Below are positions 33,724 to 41,105 of a stretch of 64,000 nt of DNA, piece after piece. The translations under genes were made by a program, and so were the position numbers. The DNA comes from Kordia sp050633145. Its GTDB lineage: Bacteria > Bacteroidota > Bacteroidia > Flavobacteriales > Flavobacteriaceae. Below the pieces are notes generated by a model. That model saw nothing but the letters and a program-made list of their open reading frames with translations. It had not been told where the DNA came from and searched no databases. The DNA lies in contig NZ_JBOEFY010000005.1 of NCBI RefSeq assembly GCF_050633145.1, positions 1 through 64,000 of the forward strand, read 5' to 3'. The first letter of the stretch is position 1; every line of letters starts with the position of its first letter.

Positions 33724-34428
33724 TTACCTCAAAATATTGCTTCGAACAATAAACTTTCTGTAGATAAGAAACTTAATAATTCGGGTTGCTTCCTTGAGTA
33801 ATGAATGCATTTGTGCTTCAGATTCAATCTCAAAAACTTCAAAAAAATCATTTAAGACTTCTTTTACGGATGTCGTTTCTTGAAAAAGTTGCAATACGTA
33901 ATATTCATACTTTGTCAAATGAAATTCTAGCACGTTTGTTTGCAGTACATCATCAAACACATCTGTTTGTTGAAAAACAAAGTAATATTCATCTTTTGGA
34001 AATTCTTGAATTTTATCAAGCAATTCGGTATTATCAGTTTCGTTTATAAAAACAAATTTCCAATCGGTAGCATAACAAGTTACATACGAGCTTTGTTGTA
34101 AAGTGACATTTTTTAAACCTTCTAAAGAAAGGTGTAGGAGGTTTTCTCGATCATGATTAAAAGTAGCGTATTCGGAAAGCAGTTTTGTTTCAATTTGTGC
34201 TGAATGAGTATTTCGGAGTGAAAATTTTTCTTGTTCAACTTCTAAAATCTGTTGCATCATTTCTAGTTGTTCACTCGATTGAAACTGTTGTAGTGTATAT
34301 TCAAAGAAAGCTTGATTAATTTCTGCTTGAGCGCTATTTTCTTTGCATGAAAAATGATGCATTAAATCGTAACCAAATACAGTTGCAATAGTGATCGTTT
34401 TATGAAAAATATGGTGTAAATTATTCAT
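33724..34428 (-). CDS. Unknown protein paired with DUF6734; possible winged-helix C terminus
   Basis: A 234-residue soluble protein, rich in Gln, Glu and Phe. The N terminus MNNLHHIFHKTITIATVFGY is followed by long helices. The C-terminal 65 residues (LTKYEYYVLQLFQETTSVKE, then VLNDFFEVFE, then IIKFLIYRKFIV) have the spacing of a small winged-helix domain of the PqqD/RRE kind that binds leader peptides in RiPP pathways. That resemblance is weak and by eye only. It begins 4 bp after the DUF6734 gene and lies 1-2 kb from two GG-leader peptide genes on the other side of DUF6734. Confidence 0.65.
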   Translation of the reverse strand: MNNLHHIFHKTITIATVFGYDLMHHFSCKENSAQAEINQAFFEYTLQQFQSSEQLEMMQQILEVEQEKFSLRNTHSAQIETKLLSEYATFNHDRENLLHLSLEGLKNVTLQQSSYVTCYATDWKFVFINETDNTELLDKIQEFPKDEYYFVFQQTDVFDDVLQTNVLEFHLTKYEYYVLQLFQETTSVKEVLNDFFEVFEIESEAQMHSLLKEATRIIKFLIYRKFIVRSNILR

Positions 34429-34432
34429 AAAG

Positions 34433-35308
34433 CTACGATTGAGTTTTTATATATGTTTGAATGATATCGTAATACTTAGGAAAATTTGTTTTGAGTTGAT
34501 CGCGCAAATCGTAACAATATTCCATTTCTTTTTTACGCATTGATAACAAGTGTACAAACTTCTTTTGTTGTGTGTATTTGTTGAAAAAGGTGTGACTTTC
34601 TTCTGATTTGTCAGGTTTGTTTTCTAAGTAATATTCGATTGTAATTCCTTTTTCTTGGGCTAAACAATGAAACAAATATTGTTCATACAATAAAGCATAG
34701 GACGTTCCGTGAATTTTTGTTTTATTCTTGTTTCGATCAATAATATCAAAAGATAGTTTGCAATATTCTTTAATAAAATCTAAGTCGTTGCCACCTATAA
34801 TTCCAGCATTACTAGAAACCATTGTTTGACCGTTTTGAAATTGTTTTAACATGATTTCGGGAAAATGATAATTTTCACCTAATGCTTCTTTCATAGCATG
34901 TGAATAATGTCCAAAATCTACATCTCTTTGTTGTGATACTAAGGCCGCTTTTTCAATAATTTCTCCAAATCGATTCCATACATATACGTCACCATCAACA
35001 TGTATAAATGGTTCTTGCTGTATTTCATAAGCTTTAAGCTTTCCAATTGCCCAAAATTCCTTGGGATAGTGATTCAATTCGTCTAAAATGACTTCTACAT
35101 TTGTATATGGAAGTTGCAATTTGTTGATTAATAAGTCGTATCCAAAAGTATCCGTTACTAGTGTAATATTCTTATATACTTCTTTAAAAGTCAAACAACT
35201 CAAAGCCCAACTCATATAAAAGTATTGTACATGTCGCCAACCAGTTTCACCAAGAGTTCCATCTGGCGTACGCATAGGTTTTGACCATAAACTGTGAATA
35301 ATTTTCAT
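34433..35308 (-). CDS. DUF6734 family protein (glycosyltransferase-like)
   Basis: The protein has 291 residues and no signal peptide. It opens MKIIHSLWSKPMRTPDGTLG and contains ITLVTDTFGYDLL and then EPFIHVDGDVYVWNRFGEII. The DGD triad in a beta-strand context is like the DxD metal site of GT-A glycosyltransferases. Later VSSNAGIIGGNDLDFIKEYC also resembles sugar-transferase folds. I recall this as the DUF6734 family; its biochemical role is unknown. It is divergent from the peptide gene at 35429, with 120 bp between, and is followed by a partner gene 4 bp away. A role in decorating peptides or surface sugars is possible but unproven. Confidence 0.7.
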   Translation of the reverse strand: MKIIHSLWSKPMRTPDGTLGETGWRHVQYFYMSWALSCLTFKEVYKNITLVTDTFGYDLLINKLQLPYTNVEVILDELNHYPKEFWAIGKLKAYEIQQEPFIHVDGDVYVWNRFGEIIEKAALVSQQRDVDFGHYSHAMKEALGENYHFPEIMLKQFQNGQTMVSSNAGIIGGNDLDFIKEYCKLSFDIIDRNKNKTKIHGTSYALLYEQYLFHCLAQEKGITIEYYLENKPDKSEESHTFFNKYTQQKKFVHLLSMRKKEMEYCYDLRDQLKTNFPKYYDIIQTYIKTQS

Positions 35309-35428
35309 AAAGTAGGATAGAAAGATTTTTACGGTTTAACTATCTGATTATTAATGTTTAAATTTAAGTAAAATCTTTCATCTTTTGTATCTTATAAGAA
35401 GTTTAATCAAATAAAAAATTAGTTAATT

Positions 35429-35590
35429 ATGAAAAAAAACAAAGAAATCAAGTTGAACTTGAAAAAGGAAAAAGTAAGTGAGTTAAACGCAGAAGCGGCA
35501 AGTAAGATTAAAGGTGGATATTGGACTTGGGAAATGCAATGTGCAACATATCCAACTTGTTATTGTTATACTGGCCCAAAGCGTTGTTAA
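35429..35590 (+). CDS. GG-leader peptide precursor, copy 2
   Basis: A 53-residue peptide. The leader MKKNKEIKLNLKKEKVSELN shows the same basic/Leu pattern as the other precursors and ends in KIKGG at residues 29-30. The 23-residue core is aromatic and Cys-rich: YWTWEMQCATYPTCYCYTGP then KRC, with four cysteines. It is divergent from the DUF6734 gene. A 13-bp hairpin lies downstream. Either thioether or disulfide crosslinks are possible. Confidence 0.7.
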   Translation: MKKNKEIKLNLKKEKVSELNAEAASKIKGGYWTWEMQCATYPTCYCYTGPKRC

Positions 35591-35659
35591 TACAGCGTGT
35601 ATAAAAACGAAGCTATAATTCTATAGTAAACCTACAATGTTTTTATACAGAAAAGAAAA

Positions 35660-35698
35660 CACAGCAAACACCCAATGATTAGTCTGGTGTTTGCTGTG
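35660..35698 (+). terminator. Hairpin downstream of peptide gene copy 2
   Basis: cacagcaaacacc and ggtgtttgctgtg form a perfect 13-bp stem with a 13-nt loop. The T-run is poor, so it may be a processing or weak termination signal. Confidence 0.55.
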
Positions 35699-35722
35699 AA
35701 GTATTATCTATCTTATGAAAAG

Positions 35723-35746
35723 AAAAAAGCGAACCGAAGTTCGCTT
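35723..35746 (-). terminator. UUCG-loop terminator of peptide gene copy 3
   Basis: On the minus strand aagcgaac-ttcg-gttcgctt is followed by a T-run. It has the same design as the terminators behind the peptide genes at 43 kb. Confidence 0.8.
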
Positions 35747-35794
35747 AAAAAGCTCAAAATATTATAATCCATAAAATATAGTTGAACTTGTTTT

Positions 35795-36004
35795 TTAATC
35801 GCTAAGAGTTGTTTTGTCTATCGGACATTCGTCACTATATGGACATGCAAGTGTATAACAATATACCGCTGAGCATTTATAAATAATTGTGGCGCATGTA
35901 TATTCTCTAGTACGACCATCTCCACCTAGAATATTCCTTTGTTCCAACTTAGCAATTTCAACTTTATTAAACTTCAATTTGTTGTTCAATTCTTTTTTCT
36001 TCAT
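35795..36004 (-). CDS. GG-leader peptide precursor, copy 3
   Basis: A 69-residue peptide. The leader MKKKELNNKLKFNKVEIAKL carries the family pattern and ends ILGG at residues 27-28. The 41-residue core has five cysteines (REYTCATIIYKCSAVYCYTL, ACPYSDEC) and several Thr/Ser. It is the longest GG core in the set. The UUCG-type terminator follows about 50 bp after the stop. It is divergent from the TPR-AraC regulator gene that starts about 200 bp away, a typical arrangement for a regulator and its target. Confidence 0.72.
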   Translation of the reverse strand: MKKKELNNKLKFNKVEIAKLEQRNILGGDGRTREYTCATIIYKCSAVYCYTLACPYSDECPIDKTTLSD

Positions 36005-36174
36005 AATCTAAATGTTTTGTGTAAATGTTATTTAATAGTTTCAGTAACAAAGCAATAGATAAAAGGAACTCAAGTCAATTGAAGCCTATCCTGTTTCCTT
36101 GAATTGTGATACGAATTCAGTGAATTATTAGAAACTTTCGTCAAAAAGAGCAGAAGTTGAAGAAGCAATTCGGT

Positions 36175-36182
36175 TATATTTG
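36175..36182 (+). promoter_or_regulatory. -7 element of the TPR-AraC gene
   Basis: TATATTTG is a perfect TAnnTTTG match, 20 nt before the start codon at 36203. A TTG lies 15 bp upstream, slightly too close for consensus. Confidence 0.5.
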
Positions 36183-36202
36183 TTGGAAAGGTGTTAGATC
36201 GA

Positions 36203-37900
36203 ATGAAAAAAATAATCACATGTTTTTGCCTGTTTTTTGTTGTAATGATTTCTTATGGACAAAAGGAAACTACTTTATTGGATGAAATTGAAATTCTGAA
36301 TCAGAAAGTGTATCAAAAAAGCGTGAGTTTTGAGGAATTTAAAATAGATGTTGAAGTCTATCTAAAAAAAGCCAAGAAGCGTAAAAGTAACTTATTGATA
36401 GGTCGTGGCTATTATATGTTAGGTATAAAAGCACCTGGCTTTGAAATTAGAAATACCTATTTAGATAGCGCCGTTTTTTATACAAAGCATATAAAGGATA
36501 ATCCTGATTTCCCTACACTAATTTATATAGCTAAAGGAAGTGTTTTGTATGAAAAAAGACATTATAACAAGGCTTTAGATCAGTATTTATTGGCAGAATC
36601 TCAAATACAGTTGACTAAAAATTCTACCTATGAATATTATGTGAAATTTAATATAGGTTTTTTAAAACGAGTTTTAGGAAATTATGAAGAAGCAGAAGTA
36701 TTATTTAAAGAATATATTGTTCATATAAAAAATCAAGAGCCAATAGACACTTCTAATTATTTGTATGCGTTGTTTCAATTGTCTTCTATTTATTATGAAT
36801 CGGGTCAAGTAGAAAAATGTACAGCGATTAATACCCAAGGAATACAAATTGCTTCAGATAATAATGAAAAGGAATTAGCCTATCTTTTTGTTATTAATGA
36901 AGGAATTAATTTGAATATAAAAGGACAGTATCAAGCTTCGATAGATAGTATAGAGAATGGAACTCCATATGTATCTGCACGAGATAGAGTTGTTTCTGAT
37001 TTTTATTTAGCTAAAAGTTATGCTGCTATAAATAAAAAAGAAAAAGCAATCTATTACTTTAAAAAGATAGACTCCATATTTAATAAAACTAACAATTTAT
37101 TACCACCTTTACGTACTACGTATGAATATTTGATTAAAGATAGCAAGTCTAAAAAGGATTTAGAATTGCAATTATACTACACGAATCAACTCTTAAAGTT
37201 TGATAGTATTATTCATGCTGACTATAAAAATTTATCTTATACAATTACCAAAGAATATGATAATTTAAAATTAGTAGCGGACAAAGAACATTTAATAGCA
37301 TTATTAAAAAAAGAAAAAGATGCCGCTATTGATGAAAGAGATTGGACTATTGAGATTGCCATACTTATTAGTTCTTTATTGTTGGGCGGATTGCTGTATT
37401 ATTATCAATCGAAAAGAAAATATAAAAAATATAAAAAGCTATACGAAGCCATTGTAAATAAATCGAATGCACGTATAGAAGAAGAAATTAAAGTACAAAA
37501 TATTAAAACAGTAAAAGTAGCAGTAGATATTGATGAAGATGTCGTTAAAGAAGTTTTACAACAGTTAGATGCGTTTGAAGTAGAACATCTATACCTCACA
37601 AATCAGCTTTCATTAAAAGATGTCGCAAAAATTGTCAATACCAATTCAAAATACTTATCAAAAATCATTAATTCTCACAAGGGAAAAAACTTTACAACAT
37701 ATATAAATGATTTACGAATAGATTATTTAGTAGACCGTATTCAGCATGATCCTGTGTATCAAAAGTATACTATTACTGCCATTGCTACAGAAGGCGGGTT
37801 TTCAAATCCACAAGCTTTTTATAGAGTTTTTCAAAAGAGAACAGGATTAAAACCTGGTTATTTTATCAAAAAAGTTAAGGAAGACCAACAAAAGGACTAA
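36203..37900 (+). CDS. TPR-transmembrane-AraC regulator
   Basis: The protein has 565 residues from ATG 36203; a GTG four codons earlier is unlikely. The order is: signal peptide (KKIITCFCLFFVVMISYGQ), TPR helices over residues 60-340 (LYEKRHYNKALDQYLLAESQ; LKRVLGNYEEAEVLFKEYIV), a transmembrane helix near 385 (WTIEIAILISSLLLGGLLYY) and an AraC-type double HTH over the last 105 residues (LSLKDVAKIVNTNSKYLSKI; ITAIATEGGFSNPQAFYRVF). The sensor would be periplasmic and the DNA-binding part cytoplasmic. TPR domains bind peptides in Gram-positive RRNPP regulators, and this gene sits between two peptide precursors, so peptide sensing is a reasonable guess. Confidence 0.88.
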   Translation: MKKIITCFCLFFVVMISYGQKETTLLDEIEILNQKVYQKSVSFEEFKIDVEVYLKKAKKRKSNLLIGRGYYMLGIKAPGFEIRNTYLDSAVFYTKHIKDNPDFPTLIYIAKGSVLYEKRHYNKALDQYLLAESQIQLTKNSTYEYYVKFNIGFLKRVLGNYEEAEVLFKEYIVHIKNQEPIDTSNYLYALFQLSSIYYESGQVEKCTAINTQGIQIASDNNEKELAYLFVINEGINLNIKGQYQASIDSIENGTPYVSARDRVVSDFYLAKSYAAINKKEKAIYYFKKIDSIFNKTNNLLPPLRTTYEYLIKDSKSKKDLELQLYYTNQLLKFDSIIHADYKNLSYTITKEYDNLKLVADKEHLIALLKKEKDAAIDERDWTIEIAILISSLLLGGLLYYYQSKRKYKKYKKLYEAIVNKSNARIEEEIKVQNIKTVKVAVDIDEDVVKEVLQQLDAFEVEHLYLTNQLSLKDVAKIVNTNSKYLSKIINSHKGKNFTTYINDLRIDYLVDRIQHDPVYQKYTITAIATEGGFSNPQAFYRVFQKRTGLKPGYFIKKVKEDQQKD

Positions 37901-37961
37901 CAATTCACGGAAACGTTATAAACACCCTGTTTTTCTGGGTTCATTTCAAGTTTTGAATATG

Positions 37962-37969
37962 TAGCTTTG
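37962..37969 (+). promoter_or_regulatory. -7 element of peptide gene copy 4
   Basis: TAGCTTTG fits TAnnTTTG perfectly and lies 30 nt before the start codon at 38000. Confidence 0.5.
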
Positions 37970-37999
37970 AGTTGTAAATAGTTTAATAATCCATAAAAG

Positions 38000-38221
38000 A
38001 TGAAAAAAAATATAAAAGAACTTCGATTAAAAAAAAGCAAAGTAGCAAAATTGAACACAGATTTTATTAAAGGTCGAGGACCTGGTGTTGATGTATATTC
38101 GAAAAATGGTGAATGTACAACAGAAATAGATAAAACATGTACGGAAACTTTGCCTGTAACAAACCTGAAAAATAAGTGTAATGAAACAGGAGAAGAAGGT
38201 TGTCTTGTTGTTAGCGGATAA
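38000..38221 (+). CDS. Peptide precursor, copy 4 (variant without Gly-Gly)
   Basis: A 73-residue peptide. The leader MKKNIKELRLKKSKVAKLNT matches the family, but the expected Gly-Gly is replaced by GRGPG at residues 25-29. The core has four cysteines in two CT- or CN-headed groups (GECTTEIDKTCTETL; NKCNETGEEGC). The changed cleavage site could mean another protease or an inactive copy. It directly follows the TPR-AraC gene. Two undetermined bases lie 12 nt after its stop, so the 3' flank is not fully reliable. Confidence 0.65.
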   Translation: MKKNIKELRLKKSKVAKLNTDFIKGRGPGVDVYSKNGECTTEIDKTCTETLPVTNLKNKCNETGEEGCLVVSG

Positions 38222-38232
38222 AAACTAAAAAA

Positions 38233-38234
38233 NN
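38233..38234. other. Two undetermined bases (NN)
   Basis: The sequence has nn between aaaaaa and tcaaattt, an assembly ambiguity or joined gap. Anything between the peptide gene and the Arc-type gene could be missing or shortened. Confidence 0.95.
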
Positions 38235-38287
38235 TCAAATTTGATAGCCTTTTTTATACATAGTAAACAATAATTCAGTTAAAAACA

Positions 38288-38467
38288 TTAGTTTTCTGCT
38301 GTATCGTCTGTTTTCTTTTTAGGTTCTCTTTTTGCATTTTTTAAACTCTGCATCAGCATCCATTCTATTTGTCCATTGGTACTGCGAAATTCGTCTGCAG
38401 CCCATTTTTCAATAGCTTTCAGCATCTCTTCATTGATTCGTAATGCAAAGGCTTTCTTTTTTGCCAT
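38288..38467 (-). CDS. Arc family ribbon-helix-helix DNA-binding protein
   Basis: A 59-residue protein (MAKKKAFALRINEEMLKAIE then KWAADEFRSTNGQIEWMLMQ). The N-terminal strand with basic residues followed by two helices is the Arc/MetJ ribbon-helix-helix form, and NGQIEWML matches the family helix. It ends in a charged tail. It is the last gene of a tightly packed five-gene operon headed by an SPFH protein and may regulate it. Confidence 0.82.
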   Translation of the reverse strand: MAKKKAFALRINEEMLKAIEKWAADEFRSTNGQIEWMLMQSLKNAKREPKKKTDDTAEN

Positions 38468-38472
38468 AATTA

Positions 38473-38991
38473 TTATTTTGACTTTGGAGCTTTTTGATTT
38501 TTCAACATAAATACAATTAAAACAATTGGCATCATTACGGAATATGCAATGATAATATACATGAGCGCTGACTTCAAGAAAAAGTCATTTCCTTGTGCTT
38601 GTTGTATGATGGAATAACATACATACGCTAGCAAAAGTAAGGTTAAAAAATTAACAATACGCAACATACGGCTGCTCAATTGATAGTTGTGTGCAGCATT
38701 ATCTTCTGTGATTTTTACCATATAATTGTGAATGTGCGGAAACTTCGTTAAAACATACATTCCAATGGTAATAAGTGTCGAAATTCCCAATAAGAACCAT
38801 ATTGTTGTTTTGTTTCCTGTACCATCAACTTCTCCAGTAAGATTTACATGAGTTGGCACAATTTCAGGTAAAGATGTATACGATATTAGTGTATAGACCC
38901 ATAAAATGACAAGCAATGCTGCTGTAACTGATTCTAAGATCATGTCCATAGGCTCTAAAGCCACTTTTATTCTGGGTCTATTTGCGTACAT
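38473..38991 (-). CDS. DUF1648 domain membrane protein
   Basis: A 172-residue protein with four hydrophobic helices. After the first (TAALLVILWVYTLISYTSL) comes the DUF1648 signature LPEIVPTHVNLTGEVDGTGN. The others are WFLLGISTLITIGMYVL, IVNFLTLLLLAYVCYSII and a C-terminal pair. DUF1648 proteins are small membrane proteins, in Firmicutes linked to sdp-type immunity (SdpI family). It sits 2 bp after a DUF4177 gene and 5 bp before the Arc gene. Confidence 0.85.
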   Translation of the reverse strand: MYANRPRIKVALEPMDMILESVTAALLVILWVYTLISYTSLPEIVPTHVNLTGEVDGTGNKTTIWFLLGISTLITIGMYVLTKFPHIHNYMVKITEDNAAHNYQLSSRMLRIVNFLTLLLLAYVCYSIIQQAQGNDFFLKSALMYIIIAYSVMMPIVLIVFMLKNQKAPKSK

Positions 38992-38993
38992 AA

Positions 38994-39158
38994 TTATCTG
39001 TTTTTATTACGTTCAAAAATGACTTGTATAAAGCCTTCATGTTTTGTTACTGTATGCAAAACCCAACCTTGTTTTGCATGATTGTTTAGAATCTCTTCTA
39101 ATTTTATGCTTCTGTCTCGCCAACCTAAGTTTGGTTTTAATACTTTATATTCTTTCAT
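38994..39158 (-). CDS. DUF4177-like small protein
   Basis: A 54-residue soluble protein (MKEYKVLKPNLGWRDRSIKL, then LEEILNNHAKQGWVLHTVTK). The pattern of a short strand, helix and GWxL strand is that of DUF4177 proteins. It lies 22 bp after the glycine-zipper gene and 2 bp before the DUF1648 gene, so it is part of the operon. The function is unknown. Confidence 0.78.
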   Translation of the reverse strand: MKEYKVLKPNLGWRDRSIKLEEILNNHAKQGWVLHTVTKHEGFIQVIFERNKNR

Positions 39159-39180
39159 CGTCTATTCAAAATTAATGAGG

Positions 39181-39363
39181 TTATTTTTGTTCCTTATCCT
39201 CGTCAAAAACTACGAAGCTTAAAACAACACCAATAATAGTTCCAATAATGGAGCCAGCTAGAGTTCCCATAGCAACATCGCCAATAACGGTACCGACAGA
39301 AGTTCCTATACTTGTTCCTAAGGCAGTGCCAAGCCCAATGGCCGTAATTTGTTTATTGTTCAT
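39181..39363 (-). CDS. Small glycine-zipper membrane protein
   Basis: A 60-residue protein starting MNNKQITAIGLGTALGTSIG. Gly and Ala recur every three to four residues over two hydrophobic stretches (TSVGTVIGDVAMGTLAGSII; IIGVVLSFVVF), followed by an acidic tail. This is a glycine-zipper hairpin that could oligomerise in the membrane. The start at 39363 lies 2 bp after the SPFH stop, which supports it over an upstream start inside that gene. Confidence 0.75.
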   Translation of the reverse strand: MNNKQITAIGLGTALGTSIGTSVGTVIGDVAMGTLAGSIIGTIIGVVLSFVVFDEDKEQK

Positions 39364-39365
39364 AA

Positions 39366-40226
39366 TTATTGATGTAAAGTACCTGTGTTTACTACTGGGG
39401 CAGCTTCTTTGTCGCCACATAAAATTACCAATAAATTACTTACCATAGCGGCTTTTTTATCTTCATCAAGCATTAGTAATTCTTTTTTGTTCAATTCGTC
39501 AATAGCCATTTCTACCATACTTACGGCACCTTCTACAATTTTATGTCTTGCAGCTACAATGGCAGTTGCTTGTTGTCTTTTTAACATGGCACTTGCAATT
39601 TCTTGCGCATACGCTAAATATCCAATACGTGCTTCTAATACTTCAATTCCTGCAATAGCCAAACGTTCTTCCAATTCTTTTTCTAACGCTTCACTTACTT
39701 CGTTTACACTAGAACGTAACGTAATATCTTCATCGTGACCTTCATCAGCAAAATTATCGTATGGATACATACTTGCCAATTTACGAACGGCTGCATCTGT
39801 TTGTACACGCACAAAATGTTCGTAATTATCTACATCAAAAGCTGCTTTGTATGTATTGTTTACTTTCCAAACTAAAATAGTACTAATCATGATTGGGTTA
39901 CCTAGCTTGTCATTTACTTTTAAGCGTTCACTATCAAAGTTACTTGCACGTAACGAAACTTTCTTTTTTGTATAAAAAGGATTTACCCAATAAAAACCGT
40001 TCTGTTTTACCGTTCCAACATACTTTCCAAATAATAATAATACGCGAGAGTTGTTTGGATTTACCATTATAAAACCTGGCGCAATAAATAATACTGGAAC
40101 TAGGATTGGCAAAAATTCAGGGTTTTTAGTAAAAACTGCTACTGCAATTGTTCCAAAGAACGCTGCTAAAAATATAAATAACATTAAATACCCATTCGCA
40201 GGCACAATAATTTTCTCTTCTTTCAT
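39366..40226 (-). CDS. SPFH domain (stomatin/prohibitin-like) protein
   Basis: The protein has 286 residues. Two N-terminal hydrophobic segments (LMLFIFLAAFFGTIAVAV; LPILVPVLFIAPGFIMV) anchor an SPFH domain: VLLLFGKYVGTVKQNGFYWV, then ISTILVWKVNNTYKAAFDVD, then a coiled coil with SAMLKRQQATAIVAARHKIV. SPFH proteins form large oligomeric cages that organise membrane microdomains and partner proteins. It heads a five-gene operon (glycine zipper, DUF4177, DUF1648, Arc) with gaps of 2-22 bp. This grouping is familiar to me from Bacteroidota, but its role is unknown. Confidence 0.88.
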   Translation of the reverse strand: MKEEKIIVPANGYLMLFIFLAAFFGTIAVAVFTKNPEFLPILVPVLFIAPGFIMVNPNNSRVLLLFGKYVGTVKQNGFYWVNPFYTKKKVSLRASNFDSERLKVNDKLGNPIMISTILVWKVNNTYKAAFDVDNYEHFVRVQTDAAVRKLASMYPYDNFADEGHDEDITLRSSVNEVSEALEKELEERLAIAGIEVLEARIGYLAYAQEIASAMLKRQQATAIVAARHKIVEGAVSMVEMAIDELNKKELLMLDEDKKAAMVSNLLVILCGDKEAAPVVNTGTLHQ

Positions 40227-40379
40227 ATGTAGATATTTTAGATTGATATTAAAATGATATCATAAATATATGAAATTAAATTTTAACTTTACAAGAACTT
40301 TAAAAATATATTTTTAACAATCATTATGAAAATGGTTGTTAAAGTCAATAATAATAAGAGTTTTTGTGAGAAAAACGAG

Positions 40380-40397
40380 TTTGGCACACCATTTGTA
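40380..40397 (+). promoter_or_regulatory. Sigma-54-like (-24/-12) promoter
   Basis: TTGGCACACCATTTGTA matches TTGGCAC-N5-TTGCA with one change in the -12 element (GT for GC) and the required 10-nt gap between GG and GT. Nothing coding lies downstream for over 100 nt except a candidate small RNA. Confidence 0.5.
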
Positions 40398-40407
40398 TAT
40401 GTAAAAG

Positions 40408-40513
40408 TGTAGCAAGGCAATGACATTTAGCAGAGCTGGTTACTTTCTAAATAGAGCTTGTTACATTTTGGTTGGTTAGTTAAAGAAAAGAGCATCCTTC
40501 GGGATGCTTTTTC
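40408..40513 (+). ncRNA. Candidate small RNA ending in a UUCG terminator
   Basis: The stretch begins about 11 nt after the sigma-54-like -12 element and ends at agcatcc-ttcg-ggatgcttttt (40491-40513). It carries no ORF of note. The terminator is oriented correctly for the plus strand, where no other gene precedes it for kilobases; the SPFH gene is on the other strand and points away. It can also serve as the terminator of the AlkB gene on the minus strand, so RNA evidence is needed. Confidence 0.35.
40491..40513. terminator. Terminator hairpin with UUCG loop
   Basis: agcatcc-ttcg-ggatgct with T-runs on the plus side and a T-rich run on the minus side. It serves the AlkB-type gene (minus) and possibly a plus-strand small RNA. 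Confidence 0.75.
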
Positions 40514-41105
40514 ATGCAATAATGCGAAATGTAATATTGATACGACCTCGAATTGGTTTTGCCGTTTTCGGAATTTGATGCAGCCATTTGTGCTGTGTTT
40601 CACCTTTCATTACTAGTAAGCTTCCGTGTTCTAATACTAATTTGTGTTTTAAGGTTTTGTCTGTACGATGTTTGAGATGAAAAAAACGAGCTTGACCAAA
40701 ACTTAAAGAAGCTATGATCGGATTTGTTCCTAATTCTTTTTCGTTATCAGCATGCCAACCATTACTGTCTTTTCCATCTCTATAGTAATTGAGAAGCATG
40801 GTTGTAAAATTTGTTTCGCAAGTTTGATCTACTTTTTGTTTTAAATCTAATAAAGTTGGCGTCAATGCATGCGGCGTCATTTCTATGTTAGAATAACTAT
40901 ATGTTTTTTGATTGATTCCGTACAAAGCTGTCAAACGCGGTTGCGCGTATACTTTTCCAAAAACCTTAATGTCATCTTGTTGCCAAGGAGTTTCTTGCAG
41001 TAATGCTTCAAAAATGTGTGTAGCTTCTTTGCTTGCTATAAAATTTGGATAATAACAAATGTCTGCGTCTGGTAAATGCAAAGGAAACCCTTGTTTATTC
41101 TGCAT
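40512..41105 (-). CDS. AlkB-type 2-oxoglutarate/Fe(II)-dependent dioxygenase
   Basis: A 197-residue enzyme from MQNKQGFPLHLPDADICYYP. It repairs alkylated bases by oxidative demethylation. The iron ligands are visible: HxD in GWHADNEKELG and the distal His in HKWLHQIPK, followed by RGRINITFR, which holds the Arg residues that bind 2-oxoglutarate. MLLNYYRDGKDSNGWHAD is the usual lead-in. The start at 41105 overlaps the end of the upstream gene by 11 bp, implying coupled translation. Confidence 0.9.
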   Translation of the reverse strand: MQNKQGFPLHLPDADICYYPNFIASKEATHIFEALLQETPWQQDDIKVFGKVYAQPRLTALYGINQKTYSYSNIEMTPHALTPTLLDLKQKVDQTCETNFTTMLLNYYRDGKDSNGWHADNEKELGTNPIIASLSFGQARFFHLKHRTDKTLKHKLVLEHGSLLVMKGETQHKWLHQIPKTAKPIRGRINITFRIIA

